DNA of 61,115 bases from an uncultured Porphyromonadaceae bacterium (lineage in GTDB: Bacteria; Bacteroidota; Bacteroidia; Bacteroidales; Coprobacteraceae): the NCBI GenBank assembly GCA_900545915.1, contig URAV01000021.1, positions 1 to 61,115 on the forward strand, given 5' to 3'. Positions 18,380 through 25,841 of this stretch are shown here, in pieces. A program made the translations under genes and the position numbers. The notes below the pieces were generated by a model, which was not told the origin of the DNA, made no database searches, and saw only the letters and a program-made list of their open reading frames with translations. Every line of letters starts with the position of its first letter. Within the stretch, counting starts at the first letter, position 1.

Positions 18380-19363
18380 TTAAAGAAATTCTAATTGTTT
18401 ATTTATGAATAAAATTTCGTCATTCGATAAATGCACGTCGGCAGCTCGGGCATTGGAGATTGCCTGTTCTTTGTTACGAGCTCCGGCTAAAGCAATAGTA
18501 ATGCCCGGATGATCAATTGTCCAGCGTAGTACAAGTTGAGAAAGGGTAATGCCTTTTTCATCGGCAATAGGTTTTATTTTCGCTAAAAAAGCGTTGGTCC
18601 TGATAATACTGTCATCTGTGAAATACGGATTATTTTTTCGATGGTCTCCTTTTTTAAAGTTTTGTCCCGGTGTCATTTTTCCTGTCAATAATCCTCGTTC
18701 CATAGGACTATAAGCAATTACCGATTTTTCGTTTCGGATGCAGAATGGAATGATCTTGTCTTCACTTCCTCGATTTACCATGCTGAAAGGAATTTGGTCA
18801 GATATTATATTTACAGCCTTATCAGCTTCTTCGATCTGTTCGGGAGTGTAATTGCATACTCCGGCATACCGGATTTTTCCTTGTTCAATGAGACGGGCTA
18901 CAGCTTCGAACGTTTCCGATATAGGGGTCGTTATATCTGCCCAATGTATTTGATAGAGATCTATATAGTCGGTTTTTAATCGTTTCAGGCTATTTTCACA
19001 TTCTTGTATGATACTCTCTTTCCCGGCATATTTATAGATATCTATATCTTTCCCCTGATTATTTTGGCTGTGGACATAGAAATTCCCTTTATTCAAGTCC
19101 CAGCGTAATCCGAATTTTGTCAGTATCTGTATTTTATCGCGGGGAATGTCTTGTAATGCCTCTCCGACAATCTCTTCACTTTCTCCTTGTCCGTATATCG
19201 GGGCAGTATCGAAAGAGGTCATGCCTTCGGTGTATGCTGCACGCATAGCTTCAATAGCTTCGTTTCGGTCTGTTTGTCCCCACATCCAACCTCCTGCAGC
19301 CCATGCGCCGAAAGCGATAACTGACAGATTAAGTTCCGAATGTTGCAGTTTTCTGTATTCCAT
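18380..19363 (-). CDS. Aldo/keto reductase
   Basis: A 327-residue protein starting MEYRKLQHSELNLSVIAFG at 19363. An upstream in-frame start at 19513 adds 50 residues that do not fit the family, so it was rejected. Family motifs are present: FDTAPIYGQGESEEIVGEAL with the catalytic Asp and Tyr, KFGLRW with the Lys, YIDLYQIHWAD with the His, and the NADPH-binding end ITIALAGARNKEQAISN. It reduces or oxidises a carbonyl/alcohol pair with NADP(H); the substrate cannot be told. First gene of a two-gene leftward unit with the nitroreductase, divergent from the LpxH-like gene. Confidence 0.9.
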   Translation of the reverse strand: MEYRKLQHSELNLSVIAFGAWAAGGWMWGQTDRNEAIEAMRAAYTEGMTSFDTAPIYGQGESEEIVGEALQDIPRDKIQILTKFGLRWDLNKGNFYVHSQNNQGKDIDIYKYAGKESIIQECENSLKRLKTDYIDLYQIHWADITTPISETFEAVARLIEQGKIRYAGVCNYTPEQIEEADKAVNIISDQIPFSMVNRGSEDKIIPFCIRNEKSVIAYSPMERGLLTGKMTPGQNFKKGDHRKNNPYFTDDSIIRTNAFLAKIKPIADEKGITLSQLVLRWTIDHPGITIALAGARNKEQAISNARAADVHLSNDEILFINKQLEFL

Positions 19364-19579
19364 AATATATCTGATTTTATAAATGTATGATATATTGATA
19401 ACAAAATTAAAAGAAGTAAGATTGTTTCCGATATTATTTATCGAATAAAATAGTGAGGTTTTACATAATTTATGATTTGAAAGCGAGGTGTAATCCTCTG
19501 AAACAGAAAACAAACATTCTTGTAATATGTAGGAAATATAACTATTGTTCTTTTGTTAAAGTAAAATTAAAATTATTCT

Positions 19580-20359
19580 ATGACAAGAACAAAAGTCTCT
19601 ACAGTGATTCTGTCAGATGTACATATCGGATCAGAACATTCAAAAGTGAAAGAGTTGACTTCTTTCCTGAAAAATATCGATTGTGATAAACTTATTTTGA
19701 ACGGAGATATTCTGGATGGGTGGAAGTTGCAGAGAAATCCCTTCGGACGCTGGAAACGTTCTTATACGGAACTTATAAAAGTTATTATGAAAATGATGGA
19801 AAAGCACGGGACAAAAGTTATTTATGTTCGGGGAAATCATGATGACTTTTTAGACAAGATACTGCCTTTGTCGCTTTCATCCGTTTCATTGGTAAAAGAT
19901 TATGTGCATATATCTCACGGAAGACGTTATTACGTAACGCACGGAGATGTTTTCGATAATATCAGTACACATTTGGTTTGGTTGGCTAAACTTGGAGATT
20001 ATGGTTATTCAGCTCTATTGTGGATAAATAGGATATTGAATAATTATCGACGGAAACAGGGAAAACCTTATTACTCTTTTTCACAGTCTGTCAAACACAA
20101 GGTAAAATCTGCCGTATCTTATATTTCAGATTTTGAGAAGGAACTGACAGCACTTGCAGCAGCCCGTCATTTCGATGGAATTATTTGCGGACATATTCAT
20201 CAACCGGCAGATACATGGTATGGAAACATTCATTATCTCAATTCTGGTGACTGGGTAGAATCTCTTAGCGCTTTGATCGAGCATATAGATGGTACGTGGG
20301 AGATATACCGTTATGAAGAATGTTTACTTAAAAATGAAGTATTCGGTGAAAGTGCCTGA
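19580..20359 (+). CDS. LpxH-like UDP-2,3-diacylglucosamine hydrolase
   Basis: A 259-residue calcineurin-like metallophosphoesterase. Metal-site motifs appear in order: D-x-H (LSDVHIGS, near residue 12), GD (LNGDILDGW), GNHDD (YVRGNHDDF), and GHIHQP near residue 205. This combination and the insert of basic helices match the LpxH/LpxH2 group, which cleaves UDP-2,3-diacylglucosamine to lipid X in lipid A synthesis at the inner face of the cytoplasmic membrane. The start at 19580 gives MTRTKVSTVILSDVH. A glycosyltransferase gene follows by 49 bases and may be cotranscribed. Confidence is high for the fold and moderate for LpxH activity. Confidence 0.82.
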   Translation: MTRTKVSTVILSDVHIGSEHSKVKELTSFLKNIDCDKLILNGDILDGWKLQRNPFGRWKRSYTELIKVIMKMMEKHGTKVIYVRGNHDDFLDKILPLSLSSVSLVKDYVHISHGRRYYVTHGDVFDNISTHLVWLAKLGDYGYSALLWINRILNNYRRKQGKPYYSFSQSVKHKVKSAVSYISDFEKELTALAAARHFDGIICGHIHQPADTWYGNIHYLNSGDWVESLSALIEHIDGTWEIYRYEECLLKNEVFGESA

Positions 20360-20408
20360 TAAACTGTTTATTATTTTTTTTGTTATATGGATTAGAATCT
20401 AAAAATAT

Positions 20409-21533
20409 ATGAAGTATCTGTTTATTATACAAGGTGAGGGTCGGGGGCATTTTACTCAAGCGTTGGTAATGCAGGAGCGGATGCGAATGAGAGGAGATGA
20501 AATTACGGCTTTTTTGGTCGGGAAAAGCTCTGCAAGACAGTTACCCGATTATTTCCTAAATCAGGCAACAGCACCGGTTATTCAATTCGAGAGTCCTAAT
20601 TTTTTGCCGACAGCGCAAAATAAGCGTCCCGGATTATGGAAAAGTGTGTTTTATAACTTGTTGAAATTACCTGTTTTTATTTCAAATATGAATTTTATTC
20701 GGAAACAGATAAAACTATATGAGCCGGACATCGTGCTTAATTTTTATGAGTTGTTGACCGGATTGACTTACTTATTCATGCCTCCTTCGATTCCTATGGT
20801 TTGTATCGGACACCAATATATGTTTCTACATCGAAAATTTCGTTTTCCGAAAAAATCTCCTGTCGAGCTTTTCTTTTTGAGATTTTTTACTCGGCTTACC
20901 AGTATGGGAGCTGATCGAAGGTTGGCTTTGTCTTTTTATCCTATGGGAGATGATATTTCTCGTCACATTGTTGTCGTCCCTCCGTTGTTACGTTCCGAAG
21001 TCACCCGTTTAGAGCCTGTTAAAGGCGATTATATATTGGGTTATATGTTGAATAGCGGTTATCTTTCCGAAATCAGCAAATGGCATGAACATAATCCTGA
21101 AGAGACATTGCATTTTTTCTGGGATAAAAAAGATGCAGCCGAAAGGTTGGACATATCCTCTACATTCTCTCTGTTTCGGATCGACGACAAGTCTTTCCTG
21201 AAACAAATGGCCGGTTGTAAAGCTTATTCCACTACGGCCGGATTCGAATCGGTGTGCGAAGCGCTCTATTTACAGAAGCCTGTGTTAATGGTACCTGCAC
21301 ATATAGAACAGGAATGCAATGCTTTTGATGCCTTGCGTGCTGGAGCAGGTATTGTGTCCGATAATTTCGATTTGAGCGCATTATTGCAGTCTGTTGCGAT
21401 TTATAAACCCAATACCCTGTTTCGAAGATGGGTCGCTAATGCCGACACGCTTATTTTTTCTGAATTAAAAGATGTTTATTTATCTCATAAATACCCTGAA
21501 CGAAAAGGGCTGATTTGGAATTATCATGCTTAA
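20409..21533 (+). CDS. Glycosyltransferase family protein (GT28/MurG-like fold)
   Basis: A 374-residue protein with a GT-B layout: an N-terminal FIIQGEGRGHFTQALVMQERM, resembling the glycine-rich loop of GT28 enzymes, and a C-terminal donor-site segment with CKAYSTTAGFESVCEALYLQKPVLMVP, then EQECNAF and AGAGIV. No membrane segment beyond short hydrophobic patches. Donor and acceptor are unknown. Its place after an LpxH-like gene suggests envelope or lipid glycosylation, which is inference only. A hairpin follows 8 bases after the stop. Confidence 0.8.
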   Translation: MKYLFIIQGEGRGHFTQALVMQERMRMRGDEITAFLVGKSSARQLPDYFLNQATAPVIQFESPNFLPTAQNKRPGLWKSVFYNLLKLPVFISNMNFIRKQIKLYEPDIVLNFYELLTGLTYLFMPPSIPMVCIGHQYMFLHRKFRFPKKSPVELFFLRFFTRLTSMGADRRLALSFYPMGDDISRHIVVVPPLLRSEVTRLEPVKGDYILGYMLNSGYLSEISKWHEHNPEETLHFFWDKKDAAERLDISSTFSLFRIDDKSFLKQMAGCKAYSTTAGFESVCEALYLQKPVLMVPAHIEQECNAFDALRAGAGIVSDNFDLSALLQSVAIYKPNTLFRRWVANADTLIFSELKDVYLSHKYPERKGLIWNYHA

Positions 21534-21541
21534 TTTTTATG

Positions 21542-21563
21542 ATCTTCGACAGTTGTCGAAGAT
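21542..21563. terminator. Hairpin after the glycosyltransferase gene
   Basis: A perfect 9-bp stem, ATCTTCGAC at 21542-21550 and GTCGAAGAT at 21555-21563, with a 4-base AGTT loop. It lies right after the stop codon but lacks a strong T-run, so it may be a weak terminator or an RNA-end stabiliser. Confidence 0.6.
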
Positions 21564-21618
21564 AGTTTGAATATAGAAAAAATTTGCTTCAATTCTGTGT
21601 AGCTTCGTTCTATTGTAT

Positions 21619-21626
21619 TAAATTTG
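21619..21626 (+). promoter_or_regulatory. Possible -7 box for the Mur-ligase-like operon
   Basis: TAAATTTG fits TAnnTTTG, 121 bases before the start codon at 21748. The -33 region is not convincing. The long leader (21632-21747) shows no recognisable riboswitch. Confidence 0.4.
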
Positions 21627-21747
21627 CACTCAATTTTTGGGGAGCATTCTGAGAAATATTCATAAATCTTGAAGATTGTCGAACAATTATTTCAATCTGT
21701 CTGTATATTTCTTTAGGATAAAATAATTTATAAGTAGAGAGGAGTAC

Positions 21748-22659
21748 ATGAAAAAAGTTCATATTATATCCCTTGGAGACACGTATATGTTCCGTTTAGC
21801 TGTCGCTTTACGTGAAAAAGGATATAGTGTCAGTTGTTCTGGAGCGGATATTATGGGAGCTGAAGCTGATATTTTGAGGGAGAAAGATATCCTGTTGGCC
21901 GATTTACAGCCGATAAGCGATCCTTTTAAAGAAAAGGTCGATTTTGTCGTTTCTCCGTTGCAGTCGGTTTCTGATCATCCGGAACTTATTCGTGCAAAGG
22001 AATCCGGGTTATTGATCCTTTCTGTTCCGGAACTTGTGTTGAGAATGGCAAAAGATAAGATACGTTTGGTTTTTTGTAATCCTCGGCATCCGAACAGAAT
22101 TATGAGTATGGTTTTGAAAGCCTTGCGTAAGCAAAACATGCGTTGCGATTACGTTGCGTTGAATGAGATTCCGGGTCAGAATAAACAAATCTCTCTAAGC
22201 TATGATGCGCGAATCTCATTATTGGAAGGTGACGCTTTTCTTGAAGAGAAGCCATTGGCTCACCAGCAATATAAACCGCATATATTGATTATGTCCGATT
22301 TATTGTGGCATCCTACAAAAATGCATGCTACTTTCGAATCTTATGTCGATTTTTGGAGAGATATGGTTTCTTCGATCGAACGGGATGGGAAATTTATATA
22401 TAACCAGAATATTCCTTTACTTCAGGATTTGGCAGATACGGTCAGAGAGGATATAACAGCTGTTCCTTATCTACCGCATCCTATTGTAAGAACCGGCGAT
22501 AATATCGAATTAGAAACCCGTTATGGACGAGTACCTGTAACATTGTCTGATGAAGAATTGTTGGGTGATATCAATGCTGCCCGTTTAGCTTGTCGTCATT
22601 TAGGGGTGAATGATAAAGAATTTTATGCGATTTTTGAATGTATATTCAGAAATTGTTAA
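21748..22659 (+). CDS. Mur-ligase-like protein lacking the ATP P-loop
   Basis: A 303-residue protein resembling the N-terminal and central parts of MurC/Mpl-type ligases: HIISLGDTYMFRLAVALREKGYSVSCSG (the UDP-binding domain), a stretch DHPELIRAKESGLLILSVPEL, LEGDAFL, and YKPHILIMSDLLWHPTKMHATFESYVDFW. In Mpl the central domain begins with a GxxGKTT loop. Here the same place reads VFCNPRHPNRIMSMVLKAL, with no glycine-lysine-threonine set, and the C-terminal third of a normal ligase (about 450 residues) is missing. ATP-driven ligation is therefore unlikely, and it may bind a UDP-muramyl compound without catalysis. It heads a tight run into DUF4924 (40 bases) and rfbD. Confidence 0.7.
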   Translation: MKKVHIISLGDTYMFRLAVALREKGYSVSCSGADIMGAEADILREKDILLADLQPISDPFKEKVDFVVSPLQSVSDHPELIRAKESGLLILSVPELVLRMAKDKIRLVFCNPRHPNRIMSMVLKALRKQNMRCDYVALNEIPGQNKQISLSYDARISLLEGDAFLEEKPLAHQQYKPHILIMSDLLWHPTKMHATFESYVDFWRDMVSSIERDGKFIYNQNIPLLQDLADTVREDITAVPYLPHPIVRTGDNIELETRYGRVPVTLSDEELLGDINAARLACRHLGVNDKEFYAIFECIFRNC

Positions 22660-22699
22660 AAATAAATTGTTTATTTGTCCTCCGGATAAATTTTAAAAT

Positions 22700-23242
22700 A
22701 TGATTATAGCCAGCCAAAAAAGGAAAGAAAATATAGCTGAGTATTTGCTCTATATGTGGCAGATCGAAGATATTATCCGAGCATATAAACTGGATATTGA
22801 TACTATTGATGAACAGATCGTCTCGAAGTATGATGTTCCGGATGATAAAAAGAAGGAAATTCGAGAGTGGTATGAAAGCCTTATCGATATGATGAGGCGT
22901 GAAGGGATAGTGGAAAGCGGACATCTTCAGCTGAATAAAAATGTTATTATCGACCTTACCGATCTGCATCTGGCTTTGTTAAAATCTCCGAAAGAACCGT
23001 TTTATGGGGCGACATTTTTTAAAACGCTCCCTTATATTGTTGAGTTGAGGGCAAAAACAGGGGACGAACCGGTCGGTGAGATAGAGACTTGTTTTAATGC
23101 GCTTTATGGAATTTTAATGCTTCGGTTACAGAAAAAGGAAATTTCTGAACAGACACAGGCTGCAATGAAACAAATATCGACTTTTTTAGCATTATTGTCT
23201 GAAAAATATAAACAAGAAAAAGCCGGAGATCTGGAATTGTAA
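22700..23242 (+). CDS. DUF4924 family protein
   Basis: A 180-residue, mostly helical cytoplasmic protein. MIIASQKRKENIAEYLLYMWQ and the run EDIIRAYKLDIDTID fit the DUF4924 family, which is common in Bacteroidales and of unknown function. No catalytic motif, signal peptide or membrane segment. The gene follows the Mur-ligase-like gene by 40 bases and precedes rfbD by 20 bases, suggesting one transcript. Confidence 0.85.
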   Translation: MIIASQKRKENIAEYLLYMWQIEDIIRAYKLDIDTIDEQIVSKYDVPDDKKKEIREWYESLIDMMRREGIVESGHLQLNKNVIIDLTDLHLALLKSPKEPFYGATFFKTLPYIVELRAKTGDEPVGEIETCFNALYGILMLRLQKKEISEQTQAAMKQISTFLALLSEKYKQEKAGDLEL

Positions 23243-23262
23243 AATTTAAAGGTAAACATCGC

Positions 23263-24123
23263 ATGGCAAAGATTTTAGTAACCGGTGCTAACGGTCAGTT
23301 AGGTAATGAAATGCGCTGTCTGGCGGAAGAGGATAAAAAAAATACTTTTCTGTTTACGGATATACAAGATTTGGATATTACCGATTTGGAAGCCGTAATG
23401 AAATATGTCGCAGGTCATGGTATCGAAGTTATAGTCAATTGTGCAGCTTATACTGCAGTAGATAAAGCAGAAGATAATGAGGAAATTTGTCGGAAGATTA
23501 ATGCTTTGGCAGTGGCGAATCTTGCAAAGTCTGCTGCAATGAATCGGGCTAAAGTTATTCATGTTTCTACAGACTATGTATATAGCGGAGTGCATTATAA
23601 GCCATATTCGGAGAATGACGAAACAGCTCCATGTTCAGTATATGGAGTGACTAAACTTGAAGGAGAGCGGTTATTGTTCGATAATTGTCCTGATGCTGTT
23701 GTGTTACGGACTTCTTGGCTATATTCGGCTTACGGCAATAATTTTGTAAAAACGATGATTCGACTTGGAAAAGAACGGGAGAAATTAAGTGTCGTATTTG
23801 ACCAAATCGGTACACCTACTTATGCCGGAGATTTGGCAAAGGCGATAATGGTTATTATCGATAATAAGACGTTTATTCCCGGTATCTATAACTTTTCGAA
23901 TGAAGGGGTGTGTAGCTGGTATGATTTTACTAAAGCGATACACCGTATTGCCGGGATTACGACTTGTGAAGTGTCGCCGATAGAAGGAAGCGAATATCCG
24001 GCAAAAGCGGCACGACCTTTTTATAGCGTGATGAATAAGAGAAAAATAAAAGAGACATATCCGGTTTCCATACCATACTGGGAAAACAGTCTTGTAAAAT
24101 GTATTAATTTATTAATAAAATAA
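23263..24123 (+). CDS. rfbD: dTDP-4-dehydrorhamnose reductase
   Basis: A 286-residue Rossmann-fold short-chain dehydrogenase. NADPH-binding start ILVTGANGQLGNEM, then VNCAAYTAVDKAEDN, STDYVYSG, and the catalytic YGVTKLEGE (Tyr-x3-Lys). Then LRTSWLYSAYGNNFVKTM and a C-terminal DVxxxRPxxS-like segment (AARPFYSVMNKRKI). It reduces dTDP-4-dehydro-L-rhamnose to dTDP-L-rhamnose for cell-surface polysaccharide. No other rhamnose genes are nearby. It is followed by prfC after 10 bases, an arrangement I recall seeing in other Bacteroidales. Confidence 0.93.
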   Translation: MAKILVTGANGQLGNEMRCLAEEDKKNTFLFTDIQDLDITDLEAVMKYVAGHGIEVIVNCAAYTAVDKAEDNEEICRKINALAVANLAKSAAMNRAKVIHVSTDYVYSGVHYKPYSENDETAPCSVYGVTKLEGERLLFDNCPDAVVLRTSWLYSAYGNNFVKTMIRLGKEREKLSVVFDQIGTPTYAGDLAKAIMVIIDNKTFIPGIYNFSNEGVCSWYDFTKAIHRIAGITTCEVSPIEGSEYPAKAARPFYSVMNKRKIKETYPVSIPYWENSLVKCINLLIK

Positions 24124-24133
24124 TTATTGTAAA

Positions 24134-25714
24134 GTGGCTACGATAACCGAAGAGATACAAAAAAGAAGGACATTTGCTATTATCAGTCATCCGGATGCCG
24201 GAAAAACTACATTGACCGAAAAATTATTATTATTCGGAGGTGCGATTCATGTAGCCGGCGCTGTAAAATCGAATAAGATCAAGAAAACTGCGACTTCGGA
24301 CTGGATGGAAATAGAAAAGCAGAGGGGAATTTCGGTTGCGACCTCGGTGATGGGGTTTAATTATGGAGATTATAAAATAAATATTTTGGATACCCCCGGT
24401 CATCAAGACTTTGCAGAAGATACTTACCGCACGTTGACAGCTGTGGATAGCGTGATTATCGTTGTAGATGCAGCAAAGGGAGTTGAGATGCAGACCCGTA
24501 AGTTGATGGAAGTGTGTCGCATGCGCAATACTCCTGTAATCGTGTTTGTAAATAAATTAGACCGGGAAGGGCAAGATCCTTTCGATTTGCTTGATGAACT
24601 GGAGTCGGAACTTAAAATAGGCGTGCGTCCGTTAAGTTGGCCTATCAATATGGGACAGCGGTTTAAAGGGGTGTATAATATATATGAAGAAGGATTAAAT
24701 CTTTATACTCCGAGTAAACAGGTAGTTACCGAATCTGTAGAATTCAGGGATATCAATAATCCTGAGTTAGAAAAATATATCGGTTCGGAAGATGCCTCCA
24801 AACTCAGAGCCGATTTGGAACTGATAGAGGGAGTATATCCTGAATTCAATGTTTCCGATTATTTAAAAGGCAATATAGCACCTGTATTCTTTGGGTCGGC
24901 ATTAAATAATTTCGGAGTAAAAGAATTGTTAGATTGTTTTGTGAAAATAGCACCTTCTCCCAGACCGGTACAAGCTGTAGAACGTATAGTTTGTCCTGAA
25001 GAGGCGAATTTTTCAGGGTTTGTTTTTAAGATACATGCTAACATGGACCCCAACCATCGGAGTTGTATCGCCTTTGTAAAAGTCTGTTCCGGAAAATTTG
25101 AACGGAATGCAAACTATAAACATGTGCGAAATGGTAAATTTATGAAATTCTCCAGTCCGACAGCTTTTATGGCACAGCGGAAATCTACGGTCGATGAAGC
25201 TTATCCGGGAGATATTGTCGGATTGCCAGATACCGGAAACTTTAAAATCGGAGATACTTTGACAGCGGGAGAGGAGTTGCATTTTAAAGGATTACCGAGT
25301 TTTTCTCCTGAAATGTTCAAGTATATAGAAAATACTGACCCGATGAAGACAAAACAGCTGAATAAAGGAATAGATCAATTGATGGATGAAGGTGTAGCCC
25401 AGTTATTCGTCAATCAGTTTAATGGGCGAAAAATTATCGGGACAGTAGGACAATTGCAGTTTGAGGTGATTCAATATCGTTTATTACACGAATATGGGGC
25501 GCAATGTAAATGGGAACCTATCAGCCTTTATAAAGCTTGTTGGATAGAGAGCGATGATGTTGAAGCTTTAGAGAATTTCAAAAAACGGAAATATCAGTTT
25601 ATGGCAAAAGATAAAGAAGACAGAGATGTATTTCTTGCGGACTCTAATTATGTATTGCAAATGGCGCAGACAGATTTTCCGAAAATAAAGTTTCATTTTA
25701 CTTCAGAATTTTAA
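24134..25714 (+). CDS. prfC: Peptide chain release factor 3
   Basis: A 526-residue translation GTPase. G1 is SHPDAGKTTLTEKLL, the switch region is EIEKQRGISVATSV, G3 is DTPGHQDF and G4 is NKLDRE. The length and the C-terminal half (SFSPEMFKYIENTDPMKTKQL, VNQFNGRKIIGTVGQLQFEVIQYRL) are those of RF3 and not EF-G. It recycles RF1/RF2 from ribosomes after peptide release. The last base of its stop codon is 20 bases before a terminator hairpin. Confidence 0.96.
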   Translation: MATITEEIQKRRTFAIISHPDAGKTTLTEKLLLFGGAIHVAGAVKSNKIKKTATSDWMEIEKQRGISVATSVMGFNYGDYKINILDTPGHQDFAEDTYRTLTAVDSVIIVVDAAKGVEMQTRKLMEVCRMRNTPVIVFVNKLDREGQDPFDLLDELESELKIGVRPLSWPINMGQRFKGVYNIYEEGLNLYTPSKQVVTESVEFRDINNPELEKYIGSEDASKLRADLELIEGVYPEFNVSDYLKGNIAPVFFGSALNNFGVKELLDCFVKIAPSPRPVQAVERIVCPEEANFSGFVFKIHANMDPNHRSCIAFVKVCSGKFERNANYKHVRNGKFMKFSSPTAFMAQRKSTVDEAYPGDIVGLPDTGNFKIGDTLTAGEELHFKGLPSFSPEMFKYIENTDPMKTKQLNKGIDQLMDEGVAQLFVNQFNGRKIIGTVGQLQFEVIQYRLLHEYGAQCKWEPISLYKACWIESDDVEALENFKKRKYQFMAKDKEDRDVFLADSNYVLQMAQTDFPKIKFHFTSEF

Positions 25715-25734
25715 AAAATATTTTGTGATGATGA

Positions 25735-25781
25735 AAAAGCAGAAAACACTATAAGAAATAAAGTAGAAGTTTTCTGCTTTT
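25735..25781 (+). terminator. Terminator after prfC
   Basis: A perfect 13-bp inverted repeat, AAAAGCAGAAAAC at 25735-25747 and GTTTTCTGCTTTT at 25769-25781, with a 21-base loop and a terminal T-run. Confidence 0.85.
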
Positions 25782-25841
25782 GTTATATATCGGAATATTA
25801 CTTAAAAAGGCGACAGTTATTAATTTATAGTTAAAAAAGAT

